Below are positions 10,815 to 22,614 of a stretch of 64,000 nt of DNA, piece after piece; the stretch's first letter is position 1; the number at the start of each line of letters is the position of its first letter. The position numbers were made by a program, and so were the translations under genes. A model generated the notes under the pieces. It was not told the origin of the DNA. It ran no database searches and worked only from the letters and a program-made list of their open reading frames with translations. This stretch comes from Membranipora membranacea (lineage: Eukaryota; Bryozoa; Gymnolaemata; Cheilostomatida; Membraniporidae). The DNA is taken from contig OU612069.1 of assembly GCA_914767715.1 (NCBI GenBank), positions 22,689,387 through 22,753,386 of the forward strand, given 5' to 3'.

Positions 10815-12335
10815 ACATAGCCATCTATTGTGCAATACAAGAACAAAATGCCCCGATGTGCTGTCTCAGTGGAGAATTAGTGATATTTATATAATTTGAC
10901 AACTCAATTTGTTTTTTTATGCGTTATCTTGAGTATAAGAATTATTAATAAAACTGGATGACACTACACGCGATAGAATATACATGTTCCAGTCAAAAAT
11001 AGTTTCGAATAATGAATATTGCTAGTGGATTGTAGTATTACTGATCAGTCTATAAATTACACCAATGAACTTGACCTCAAGAGCAAATTTGCCAGTTATA
11101 GGTGTATATGGGTACCATCCTCCCGAGGTTGGAGATGATATCAGTCTTTGATTTCACCAGGTGATGTCATGGTGTATTAGTTGTACGAATAGACCTCGTT
11201 GAGTATGAATATTTCTGTATCCGGGTTGAACTGTATATGATTGCTGTAAAGTGAGCAGAGACACAATTGTGATATTTTGTCAACACCATTCCAACATTCA
11301 ACGAGCTCCACGATCCTGGAAACAACAAAAACAACAAGTTCAATATATTATTATTATCATTTTGTTGCAAAGCTCCAGAAAAATGTTTCAGCATAGAGTT
11401 CAGATCATATGTTATCATTGACAATGCATTGTGGGATATGATATGTTGTGTAGCTGACATGTAAACATTTTTCACTCCTAAAACAGACATTATGAAGCTC
11501 AGTGTGGGAATTTCATAGCATTTACATGTAAGGTATGAGGATAGTTCATTCAATGAACTAAAGGTTGGTTCATTCATATACTTACCGGTAGCATAGGGTT
11601 GGGTGGTGTAGTGTGGTCAGCGTCACCCTCATTGTGTGTAGCAGTTAAATCCTCTTCCATGCAACACTTCATCTCAATTCTGGTTGGCATCTGTGCTGGG
11701 CATTCACCACAAGTACACTGTTGGCATCTCCTCCTTTGTGGGGATGGTGGTGATGCTTCATCATCTGCTAGGGCTGGTACAACTGGCTCTTCAAATTCTT
11801 GTTGGGTTAACCATTGTTCAAACCTAGCTGGTCTCTGGGGAGTGGGACTTGCAGAGGACTGAGCACTGTGTAGGCACTACAAATGCACCAACTTCCGTTT
11901 TAGAAAAGTGTCATCAAATCTTATACTCTCGACAGGGCCTAAAAACTGCGCAGATTTTCGAAAACACAGGTTTTTTAAACCCAGATATCTCAGTTTCTAT
12001 TCCTCCTACAGCCTTGAAAGTTTTTCAGGATATAGATCCGAAGCATGCGCACCCAGCGCAATTGTTAGAAAACCATGGAAAACCCTAGAAAACTAAAGTA
12101 GGCAAGACTGAAATTTAGTGTCAAACTGCTGCCTGAATTTTCACAGAAAAACTCCATTTTCACTCCCAACATACAATTATCTGATAAGATTGAAGGTTTC
12201 TGATTCTGATGGTGTGTACTTTGTTTGGTTTAGCTCTGAAGAAGTGCTTGTACTCTCTGTTTTAAAATCGCATGTTTCAGTTGCTAGTTAGAATACTTAA
12301 GATGAAACAACATGGCCACTGTATTGATATGGCCT

Positions 12336-12374
12336 CTGTGATTGGTCTAACTTTCAAAATTAGACCAATCACAG
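12336..12374. repeat. Short perfect hairpin
   Basis: Arms CTGTGATTGGTCTAA and TTAGACCAATCACAG are perfect 15-bp complements around a 9-bp loop. Confidence 0.85.
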
Positions 12375-13706
12375 TAGGTCATACTAAACTCTGCTAAATA
12401 TCTCAACAGAACATGGTCTAAGTGAAGAGATGATTTTTGTTGTTTTGTTGCTGATGGATTTTTAGTGTAAATGACACATGTATCCTCATACCATTCATCA
12501 CTGAGTATGGTAAGGCCATAACTGTCTGTGTTGGTACAAAATGAGAGCATGATGGACAAAGTTTGCACACTATTTCATCATTTATATGTACTCAAGTGAT
12601 GTCCTCTCTAATTTCATATAAGATTGAACATCAACTTGCATAGTAGTTGGCCCACCTCAGATTGGTTTTGCACAGTTACTACCACAGATGGTGGTGTCAA
12701 CTGTGTGTGATTGAAGTACCAATTAAGCTGTACATAAACCTATTTCACTAGTGATATCAGGGAGTGATCACCAAAATTTTACTGGGATATCTTAGCTAGA
12801 TTCAGTGCAGACCAATTTGATGAACAACTATTTTCACTTGCATTGCAAGCACCTGTTGTTAGTATTTGGATATGCTTGCTTAGGCTGGTTGACACTTCTT
12901 CTCTAGCAGATCATAATCCATAACATAGTTGAGCTTTTGCATGTAATGAACATGTTTTAAGTTGGTAAAGCATGGTTGTCAACAATTTTGCTCATGACGC
13001 TCTAATCAGGGTATAAAGGGAGTTCTTTTTGTTGTGATAAACAAGTTGAGTCAGTTGTAGGCCAAGGCGCAAGGGTCGCTGTTGTAATTCTATTGGTATG
13101 GTTTCGTCTCATAATCAATGTGAGAGAAATGTATAAATATCTAGTTTTGCAATGTTTATTATATATATAATTGGCGGACATGTAAATCCCGGCATGTTAA
13201 AAAAGCTAATGCCAACTTAGGGATTGAGTTCGAGACAGTGTTGAAAATCTAGAACTTCAGAGAGTGCCTACAGTCCTAAACATAGTCCTAAGGCTTAAAA
13301 AGAGGTGTCAAAAAATGTAGTGCAATGCTCAAGAGATTTAGTAAGCTGAGAGTATCTGTTAGTTGGCTGTTATCATTATCAACAAGTAGTGAGGAGCATT
13401 GTATTAGTGAGGTTCAAGGTAGCTGTTAGTCGTTCTTTCTTGACCCCGACCAGTGTCTAGATCTTTCTGAGAATCATCTATATCAAATCAAATCAAACTA
13501 TAAACATGAGCATATATATATATTACTGTATAGCTTTAAAAAAACAGATGTTACATCAAAAGCATGGAGTTTGCTTCACCGCTTAACAAAATATCGCATT
13601 TTAATACATAAATTTTGGCATAATGTTTGATGGAATGGGTTACACATGTTTGAATATATGCGGCCAGGGAAGATGGAACATGGATACTTCAGGTATCAAC
13701 TAGACT

Positions 13707-13833
13707 CTAGAATTTACAATATTTGATCTCAGGCAGTAGCAAAAATGAGTGTGTGTAACGTTGTGCAGTCATAGCGCAACGTTACACACACTATTTTTTG
13801 CTTCTGCCTGGGATCAAATATTGTAAATTCTAG
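13707..13833. repeat. Long hairpin with about 60-bp arms
   Basis: The sequence from CTAGAATTTACAATATTTG runs to a 7-bp loop (AGTCATA) and returns as its near-perfect complement, with only a few mismatches in about 60 bp. It is nested in the TIR transposon and looks like a palindromic MITE. No clear target duplication seen. Confidence 0.9.
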
Positions 13834-14492
13834 ATGATATTTTTGGCTGCTAAAATGAAATTTGATTTTGGATTTGCTTGCCTCATATTGCTCCCAGTTG
13901 GTTCCAACCATGTATTTATTTTCATGATTGGAACATTTTGAAAAAATCCTTTGTAGTGCCTATACTGTGGTTATGTGAATCACTATCACTTGGCACTGTA
14001 GGAATGTTCATTTCACCAGGGTTTTCTATTTCCCATGGAAGCTTTCTCCCATCCTTTGTTGGTGCAAAGGCATAAGGAGTTGGCCTACAGTTTGCCATTG
14101 TATATTGATCATGTTATTGCAGAAGTATAGGAACAGTTTAGAGTAATTTAACAGCAGCATGCAGAAATAAACTTTTTCAGTATTACAACTGCGCATGTGC
14201 AATAATATGGAAAGAGAAAAACAATGAAAAGGTGCAAAGGTGCATAACAAAAAAGTGGAATTGTGGCAAAAGAGTGTCGAAAGAGGAGGCAACTCCACAA
14301 AAGAGTGACAAGATAACCCCTTATGAAGATTGCTCTCTCTTTGCCTCTGGACAGATAAGTCTTGTTATTATTGGATTTTTCAATACGTTGAAGCTTTATT
14401 GAAGGGATGCTCACCTGAATTGACCCAGCAGACAGAAACTTTTTGGGTAATTAGCAAAGTTCCGACAGTCCAAAAGTGAACAATCAGTTTAA

Positions 14493-14800
14493 ATATGATA
14501 TACTGATTTACCAAAATCATCTTATCATATTAACCTAGACCATAATGATGATAAATTATTATTTATTTTTGTGTATATATAATCATGAACAAGTTTTTTT
14601 TTATTATAGCCCTGGACTTATAGGCCCTGGACTTCCTGTGAATGTCAGAAATTTGTGGCTGCGCACACCGAAACACTTAGCATTCATGACAAGACAAAAT
14701 TTCCTCTTTCACACTACATTGATACACATCTGTAATTTGATTGTCTCTGGACTATCTATTTATGTCCTCCAGTCAGCTTATATCATGATTTATTAACCCA
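14493..14800 (+). repeat. Lectin 2 locus-like relic
   Basis: 14493-14600 resembles 23691-23800, which is intron 1 of lectin 2 read on the plus strand. 14610-14800 resembles 24110-24265 upstream of that gene. The intervening lectin exon 1 and promoter are absent. It may be a deleted lectin copy, or two repeats shared by both places. Confidence 0.5.
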
Positions 14801-14904
14801 GTGTTATAGTTGGGAATTACAAGTTATGGATACTTGGGATAGTCTAACTATGACAGCCATTATTTAACATACTGGCTCATCTTTTATTTACTATTACTTA
14901 TTAT

Positions 14905-15601
14905 CACAGAGTAAGGATATTCAGAGGGGACACTTCAATGATCGTTATAGTGCCTGAGGTTTTTACCCACTGGGGGAAATTCATCAATCTGGCCACCTGC
15001 CAATTTCAGAATACATATAAGTTACAGTGGAGTTTTGTCATGCAGACATAGCCACCTTTGATAGGTCATAATTCATTCTGTATTTATCCTAAAGACTGAT
15101 TCCCGACTTTTCTGAAGTGTCCAATCTTCAAGCTATACACCATATTATTGTCAATTTTTGCTAGGATACATAGGCTATGAGTAATCCAGGTTTTTAAAAT
15201 GAGTTTTATCATATAGATTTAGGTTTAGGTCAATGCACGGACATTTCCTAATTTTGATGACCAGCCGTCAATCAATTGTCACATGTGAATCTATATGAAA
15301 AAACTCATTTTAAAAACCTGGATTACTCTTAGCCTATGAATCCTAACACAAAATGACAATAATATAGTGTATAGCTTGAAGGTTGGACATTCCAACAAGT
15401 TGGAAATCAGTCTTTAGAATAAATACAGAATGAATTATAGCCCATCAAAGGTAGGGATGTCTGCAAGAAAAATTTCTTCATAACATATAGAGATAATGAG
15501 TTTTTGGCATCCAGCTGTGCACAATTTTCCCCCAGTGAATCAACAACCGCAGGCACTATAACTATCATTGAACTGTCCTCTCTGTATATCCTTACTCTGT
15601 G
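14905..15601. mobile_element. Foldback transposon, copy 1
   Basis: A 697-bp element with arms of about 300 bp that fold on each other. Ends are CACAGAGTAAGGATAT... and its complement ...ATATCCTTACTCTGTG. It is flanked by a perfect 7-bp duplication TTATTAT (14898-14904 and 15602-15608). No ORF. A shorter relative lies at 47937-48458. Confidence 0.92.
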
Positions 15602-15608
15602 TTATTAT

Positions 15609-16852
15609 ACAGTAACGAGTTGCTTCATTTCTTAACCAAATAGCAAATTATCCTACTTGCTTTATAGCTTACAAGCAAAGCCTAGATAATACATACTACC
15701 AGCTGTACTGAACTTTGAGTTACATTATTGTTATTTTAAATGCTAACTATTAATCTAAGGAATAGTTGATGGATGTTTTAATACCATTAATAGACACTGA
15801 TAAACTGGCATCCCAACAACAAGATAGACAACCGGCTTTCAATTTAGAAAGCATACATCCTAATTACCAAATATGCTTTCCCCATAAAAACTAGCTTAGT
15901 ATGATCAATCATCAACGTGAACTGTCTTTCAATACGTGTCTGCTACATCATTGGATGGTTATAATCCAGCCTGTCGCCTACGGTGTTAGCAGCACCCCTT
16001 TTTCGTATAGTGTCTAACCCAGATATTGAGTATTGACAGAATAAGAAGTCTAGCAGTTACCAAAGGCTATATACTGCTAGTCATGTGACTTACTCTTCCT
16101 GGGACCTATGAAGCAGTAATCACTCTATTTTCTGCTGATGACACCATACTGACCACATGGATCATAGAGGAGAGCTATAGCTATATAGATACATACAGAC
16201 GTCATACACTTCTACAAATATAAACCGGTTAGTTATTGACAGACAATTGTATAATTGAACGTGTTCAATAACCCCCACTTTTGAACATAGCACCAGTACA
16301 GGTACAGTTTTATGTAGGCGTCAATGAGGTTACTTAGGTTACCTTGTCAACTTACCAAATTATTTTTATGACAATACAAATTTCACCTTTCACTTGACAT
16401 TGAGTTAAATATTGAGGTTGTTATTCTCAGTAACATCAAATATTACTTCATTTCCTCCTGTCAGCCCATCACATTTATATTGGGAACACTAGGTACGCTG
16501 TGTTACAATCTCTTCTGAAGGATACTATCGCTCGAAGTCGAATTTAATTCAAGACAAGTACAGGTAATTTAAATTGGATGTGCCATGTAGACTCGATCGC
16601 ACAAATTATTCAACAAAACTAAACAAACGCAATCTGTAGTATTTGAAACGTTGCTACAACCAGCCAAGGTTTTCTGCATTGATAGTTTGTCATCATCATA
16701 ATTACTGACTGTCATCTTCAACTATATTCATTCCAGTAATTATCTACTCAAGCCAGTACAATAGCACACTATTTAATTTGTAACTTGCAAAATGTGGCGT
16801 GCATGGCATAGCTCTGGGAACTGGCGCGTTCTGGGTGTTAGCTGACACATAG
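15609..16852. other. No gene recognised
   Basis: AT-rich spacer. A partial copy of the TCCTCCTGTCAGC repeat occurs near 16455. No supported exon or RNA. Confidence 0.4.
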
Positions 16853-17080
16853 TCTCTTCTCGGCCTATTGGCTAAGATCGAAGTGTCAATGCCAATGGGT
16901 GATTGGTGCCTGTTTCAGTTTCTGGCAGCTTGCTGCACACTCACGATTAGGAGGTCCCCCAAGGTCCCTCTAAGATGCATTAAAGTTTACTAAGATTTAT
17001 CACACCCTCAGTATGAGGACTTTGGGCACTTGCGTCCTTCTTTAGGGGAAGCCCATCCTCTGTTTTGTCATAAACAGGGC
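16853..17080 (+). mobile_element. U2-snRNA-headed retroposon, copy 2
   Basis: Begins TCTTCTCGGCCTATTGGCTA (two 5' bases altered), shares the family tail and ends at CATAAACAGGGC. ACACATAGTC precedes the element and ACACATAGTCGG follows it, a target duplication of about 10 bp typical of LINE-mediated insertion. Marks the start of segmental duplication copy A. Confidence 0.8.
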
Positions 17081-18536
17081 TTACACATAGTCGGAAAACC
17101 TGTCTGGCGTTCTGGGTTGTTGCGGACCTAAACAATGTTACTCACTTGCCTCACATGGTACTAATATTGATCTCATACAGATGGTTTACAGGCCATTACT
17201 TCCAACCAGCTCCATCTATCTGACTTAACAAGGTTACACACTATTCACACATCATTGGTATCTATTCCAATCATACTTTCACCTGGACATACTGACTGAC
17301 AGACTCATCATCTGTCTCTGGTAAATATTATTTACATCATAACCTCCTTGCATACTTACTTAAACCTTAGCATTTGGCTAAGTTGGACCACCTTGTTATT
17401 TACATCCAACCGCGTATCACAATCTCTTCAGGCCACATCAATAGTTGGTCGGTCATTCAGAATTTTTTATTTTTGGTTTCTTGCTGGATCATATAGTTCA
17501 CACACATAGACATCAGAAAACTTTTTCGAAATCAATAAAGGAGCTTTTCATACAGTAGCAGGTGTACAACATATGAGCAAATTTATCAGACTCATCAACA
17601 CAATTTGACTTGGTCAAGATTTCACCTTTGCCAAGAACTGATGAGATCTTTTGATATAAATAGGCCTTAAAATTCTGAATGGTTAAACACCGACACTTAT
17701 AATGAAACCTTTCTCCTCAAGATTAAGTACAGCTAGCCTGTTCAAGGTAAATTTCGACCATCGACAGTATCTTCATGTATCCATTTCAAAACAAAATTAT
17801 TATTGGTTTGTGTTCTGTGGTTCTTTAAAACACATGACAATTTTGGAGGTTAATAAAAAAGTAAACACAACAAAGAGGATTGCTTTAGCTTGGGATTGAG
17901 GCACAGAGGCGGTTAAGTTTGCAGTGCACAGTCCATGCTGAAAAACCTAAAATTTTCAGGATCGAAAATGCCTGAAGATGGAATATTATCACAACTATTT
18001 CAATAAGAAAATGATGCAATACCAAGTAATTGAGTTTTTGTTTAGCTTTTCACATTTGGTAAAACAGGCAGGTGTTGTCACCCTACCTTGCCACTTAGCT
18101 TGTCCGAATGCATCTACATAAATAAACCAATTTAATGGAAATATTCTTTTCAATTGTGGCACTTTAAATTTTATAAGGAAACAAAAACATTGATTGAAAT
18201 TTAAGTCATTCTCATTTCTATCCATAAAACCATATTGAGCTCTCCGAAACATGAGAAAGCATGTATAGTTATATCAGTGGTATTTCGTTTATTTTTTTAT
18301 ATGCTGCAATGAACTTTTAAAACCCGTTCAAAGATTATAACACTCAAACAGTTTCCCAATTTTTAGATCATCATCAATCGCGTCAGAGAAATAACAACTT
18401 AGAAAGATATAGTATATATACAATCGCCAGCTAACATTTCACATTATCACACTGATCTTTGGTACCACATTGTACTTCTATGGTGCCAAAATCACCGAGC
18501 TCATTATTTTACCATTATATTTATTTCTATTTTTAG

Positions 18537-18730
18537 GCATTGACGAGGGCTTGAGTGAGAATTTTAGCAATTCTACCATACAAATTATTTCTCTTGACAA
18601 GACAACATTCCACTCAAACCATACAGACTACCTAAAGACCAAAGCACTCGTTAGTCAGGCAGTTACTTATGCTACAGTGGTGTCAGATTTGCATGGTAAA
18701 ACAACTCAATACTCTACTTGGCATGAATAA
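18537..18730 (+). CDS. Candidate terminal exon, unknown protein
   Basis: After a strong acceptor (TTTCTATTTTTAG|GC) the phase-1 frame reads IDEGLSENFSNSTIQIIS... for about 64 residues to a stop, with several N-glycosylation-type sites (NST, NHT). I do not recognise the family. Copy B (26430) differs at several third codon positions (GAC/GAT, GGC/GGT, CTC/CTT, GCT/GCC), suggesting past coding constraint, but copy B is frameshifted. No upstream exon was identified, so it may equally be non-coding. Confidence 0.25.
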
Positions 18731-18731
18731 C

Positions 18732-18795
18732 TGATGTCACAGTCTCCTGAATGTGCAATACAAGAAACAAGTACCTCCAGGAGACTGTGACATCA
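18732..18795. repeat. 18-bp perfect hairpin
   Basis: TGATGTCACAGTCTCCTG and its exact complement are separated by 28 bp, just after the candidate exon stop. The paralogous site near 26685-26745 is a decayed version. A 15-base poly-C run follows at 18863. Confidence 0.85.
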
Positions 18796-19470
18796 TTATT
18801 CAGAGAACGAGTGTCTTTGGGTAGTATTTAAGAAAACATTAATCTACACGTGTTCTCTGTCGCCCCCCCCCCCCCCCACTATTTCTTTATGTCCTCCTGT
18901 CACATTTATGTCCAATTGCTGCAAAACCACCGAGCTCAGTTCATTTATTTCATGGTCATTTGTTATTAAGGCTTTTATGGGGATGGAGATTCCCTATGAT
19001 TATGTGTAAGACGTCTGCCTGTCAACCTAAACAATTGTAGAATTCAAACATTCGCAAAACATTATTATACATTGCAGATTGATTGCTTCTGTACTATTTC
19101 GCTATGTCCTCCTGTCAGCTTATCTCATGCTCAATCAATAAAGGTGTGACTAGGCCGGGTGTGTTACCATCTATCTGTCAATCAAAACCTTATTTCAGAA
19201 AAAGGCTACCCGTTGAAACAAAGCCGCCTACCCAATCATTTCATTATTATATACTCTCATTATTATTAGGTAATATAAATTTCCTGTTATTGTTAGCCTG
19301 TATGGACTTAGCCAACCATCTTGATTAATCTGTATGACAAGACAGAATTTGATCTTAATCACAGCATTAGCATGCATTGTAGGTAGGTTGATTGATTCCG
19401 CACATGATTATTGATTAAGGGATTGCACTGTATGTTACCATCTACATGTCAGTTAAATGTGACTTTTGCA

Positions 19471-21179
19471 TTTTCTCAGGACAAAAGCAAAGTTGAGTTA
19501 ATCACCACAGTTTCTTGCTCTCAGTTGAAAAAAAAATTGATGGACCATGTAGACTCTGATGCAATTATGTTCTCAAATTCAAGACTCTCAGGATTTTGAA
19601 GGTGCATTAATTTGGTACCTGACAAATTACTGCAATTTTTAATTTTTGAGAATTTTCCTGACATCAATACTTTTGATATTACCCAAATACTGGAATTACT
19701 CATAATCATTTTGTGAGTGCAGCAACTTTTGCTAACTCTAGCTGGCAAGTAAATTGAGGGATATTTTATTCTGGCTCTGGGCTGTTTGCAAGAACCATCC
19801 TCTCACATAATTACATTTATGTTGTCAGTTACTTTAGTCAAACCGGTGACGGCCACCACAGAACCAGGGGAAATTTCTTTTTATTCTGAAATAAATCAAA
19901 ACAGAATTATCCACAGGTCAAAACTTACCCTTGTCGCGTCTTGTGGGGGTGAAGGTAAAGTGTGACTTTCTACTCTGCTCTCAAAGACACCAGGAATGTT
20001 TTAAATACCACTAAGAGAACTTATCCTAGATGTTAGGAGTATGAGTATGACTCATCAGTATTAGTTAGATTTGATTAAGTTATCAGAATTGTTTGAGTTT
20101 GATATATGGATGATTGCTGAGTGTTGAGGTTTGTGGGCAGTAAAAATCCAAGGTAAGCCCCTCGGGCAAAAACAGGAATCAAACATGGGAACTCTCGCTT
20201 GATAGATATGAATGTGATATGTTGCAAAAATTCTTCAAATTAAACACGAACCAATTGAAATCACTATAGCTGTCAGATTCAGCAGTTTGTTATGACCAAA
20301 TTGGTCTTGCTTTTCTTAATAATATATTGATTGAAAAAGATTGAGTATCAACAAAACACCTGGACTGTCATGTGCGAATCGAAAGGCATCTGCTCCTTAA
20401 TCTCAATGCCCATGTCTAGGTATATTATTTTATTTTTGGGTCATTGTTTATAACTGAGTACGGGGGGGGGGGGGGGGGATTACATACACCAGCGATAGCA
20501 ATATGAAATAAACATAGTTGCTTTTGGTCGATGGTAACTTAGGAACCATCTATAACGTTTTCAGTGACTAAGGGCTAATTATCACTATCATATCACATCG
20601 TTCAAGATTATTGCTCATCATGCCTTTATATTAGACAAATTTCACTCAGAATGTAACTGGTTCCATCTATGGGTCAGCAATTTCTGAGCATAACTCTGGC
20701 AGGTCCAGCTCACTCGCTGACCTAGCAATGATATAAGGAATTTGTCTAACTTTAATTGGAAGACCCCGAGACAATAGAATTCGCTACTTTATAATCTTAT
20801 GACATGTCTTGGAATCTAACCCATGAAATTGAACTTTTAAGAGGGTCAATGTTGGTGAGTGGCAGGGGAGAGAGAGGTGAACTAATTTAGTGGAACATAT
20901 TCAACATTTATTTTTATTGTTTTTCTCTTTGACAAGTTTAGCTTGTTTGGATTTACATCAATATTGAAGTAGAATGAGTATAATGACAGAGAAAACATGT
21001 TCTTTCTTTGCTTTTTCTTGGTGGTGGTACATATTGGCGAGTGCCAAGGTACATATGGGTGCTGCTTTGAGATCTCAAGTTCTCACAGCTCACAGTCAGG
21101 AGATTTATAGCAGAGAAATTGAGGCAGTAAGGAAAGGAGATGAGTGGATGAGTTATATATATAAGCTGACCCATTGAAG
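19471..21179. other. No gene recognised
   Basis: Mostly unique AT-rich sequence. It contains a partial tRNA-like B box (minus, about 20165-20200) and a 17-base poly-G run at 20462-20478. No supported gene. Confidence 0.4.
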
Positions 21180-21890
21180 CGCAACGGATGGCGCCATCCA
21201 CTCTACTCATACTCTGGATGAATCACCATCATTGTTTAATCTCATTGAAAGTGTGAAAGCCTAATGTTCAATTAAATCGCTCTTGGAATTTATTTTTCAT
21301 TTAATTACCTTGATTGAGCGCTTGAAATTCAATCTCAATTTTTTGATGGAATAATAGGTTTTGTAAGTTTTAGTATGATTAAGTTATTTTTATTTTTGGC
21401 TTTCTGAGGACCACCATATATATATATATAAAATATATTTAGACTGCTCAAACAATACAGGTCAATTCAAAATATACAATGATAATTGGGCCAACATTTT
21501 TTTTCTGTCAGACTCAAAAGTATGACTGGTTTTAGCTAAGCAAGTCTCTGCGGGTCTGGGAAGGGTGAGAGTAGCTCAGGGCTGATTTTTAAACTAAATG
21601 TTCAGAATAAAGTGAATTGAACATCTATGATGTGGAAAATTACATAACCTTTTTTTTTAAAGCTGAGTATTACGATGAAAAAACACTGTGTCTGATTTAG
21701 AATAATAGAAAACCGCAGGTTAGTAAGGATTAATAAATTTTGAGTAAATGTGGCCTCGGTGTGATTTGTCTCAAATGAGGGACGGTTGGTTGAGACCCTC
21801 TGATTATTTTCAATAAGATTTTGGTTATTGCACCATTGACTTTGTTTATGATCCAAGCAACTGGCATCAAATGAGTGGAATAGAGTTGAT
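21180..21890. repeat. Dispersed repeat, second copy with internal inversion
   Basis: 21180-21540 matches the complement of about 8098-8465, whereas 21697-21890 matches 8510-8695 directly. A (TA)n run sits at about 21416-21440. Confidence 0.6.
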
Positions 21891-22471
21891 GATACATAAC
21901 ATTAAGAATGATGGAACTAGCCTGTCAATGCATGAGATTCGATCCAGTTCCAAGTGACAGACCTGCATAAGATCACTGTGAACTCATGAGGAGATTAAAG
22001 GCTAGGCAGCATCAGCTTTGTGCATTACGCGATGCAATGCTCAAACTAGTTGCTGAATCTAAGCTGGGTAACACTTCGGTTTAGGGGAGGTTCCAAGACA
22101 GTGCTGTAATGATGATAGAGCACAGGCTAATTAATGACAGAAACAGGAAACTGCTCTGTGGTATTCTATTTTAGCTGAGTTTGAGTACCTGATGAATGAA
22201 ATGTTTCAGAAGAATTCTTGCTGAATAATCATACAAATTAGATTTTGTCTTTTTCCCTCTGCAGAAGGTGCAATCTGCTATTAATCAATGAGGGCCAATG
22301 GGAAGTTGTTTGAAACCCTGGTTGCCCTTTAAGAGTGTAAGATAGGAGTATATTGTCTGTGATGGAACAATTACATCTTTTGTCAGCGCTAGTGAGAGGC
22401 TGCAATAATCGTCAGCTGGCCAGTAACACAACATCAAACAACATCTTTGTAAAGTTTTCAATGCTTAGAAC

Positions 22472-22477
22472 TTTATT
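22472..22477 (-). terminator. Polyadenylation signal candidate of lectin 2
   Basis: AATAAA on the minus strand about 140 bp after the lectin 2 stop, similar spacing to the other two genes. Confidence 0.55.
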
Positions 22478-22614
22478 GCCTTTAAGTGTTATTCGAATCA
22501 ATGAGAATTAATAAAGTATTTGTCATTATAACTTCGTAATCAAATCTCAAAATACTATAATATTCTGGTTTGGTCGGCTGGTCTGTTGGTCGGTTGGTTG
22601 TTAGAACCAGTGGT

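Larger units (their letters stand above)
11871..13962. mobile_element. 2.1 kb non-autonomous TIR transposon
   Basis: Terminal inverted repeats of 13 bp (TAGGCACTACAAA at both ends) are flanked by 7-bp duplications CACTGTG (left) and TACTGTG (right, one change). The uninterrupted exon copy at 9.8 kb has the target only once. No transposase-like ORF is present; the interior holds two hairpins (12336-12374 and 13707-13833). Confidence 0.85.
11586..14098 (-). pseudogene. P2X7-like exon copy split by a transposon
   Basis: The exon starts with ATG at 14098-14096 and is broken after the codons for DSHNHS by the element 11871-13962. It resumes at 11870 and ends at the donor ACCG|GTAAGT at 11586. Excluding the insertion and its 7-bp duplication, 414 coding bases remain, still a multiple of three, with two codons fewer than the left-arm copy in the Pro-rich linker. 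All five motif cysteines (CTCGEC, KCC) are kept. There are substitutions such as WEIENPGE for WELGRPGE. The disruption therefore appears recent relative to the inverted duplication. Confidence 0.75.
11301..14492 (-). repeat. Right arm of large inverted duplication (interrupted)
   Basis: Complementary to 9268-10354, with the transposon 11871-13962 inserted. Apart from that, the arms are very similar, including the exon, splice donor and intron. Confidence 0.9.
16840..19470 (+). repeat. Segmental duplication, copy A
   Basis: Aligns co-linearly with 24380-29890 (copy B) from the U2-headed repeat to the ACTTTTGCA block. Copy B contains added segments at about 26128-26420 and 27163-29647. No well-supported gene is inside; one candidate exon is listed at 18537. 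Confidence 0.85.

Noticed and set aside
20462-20478. Poly-G run (also poly-C at 18863 and 38980, poly-G at 27097) as a regulatory G-quadruplex
   Set aside because: Homopolymer runs are common in such genomes and prone to assembly error; no context supports function.
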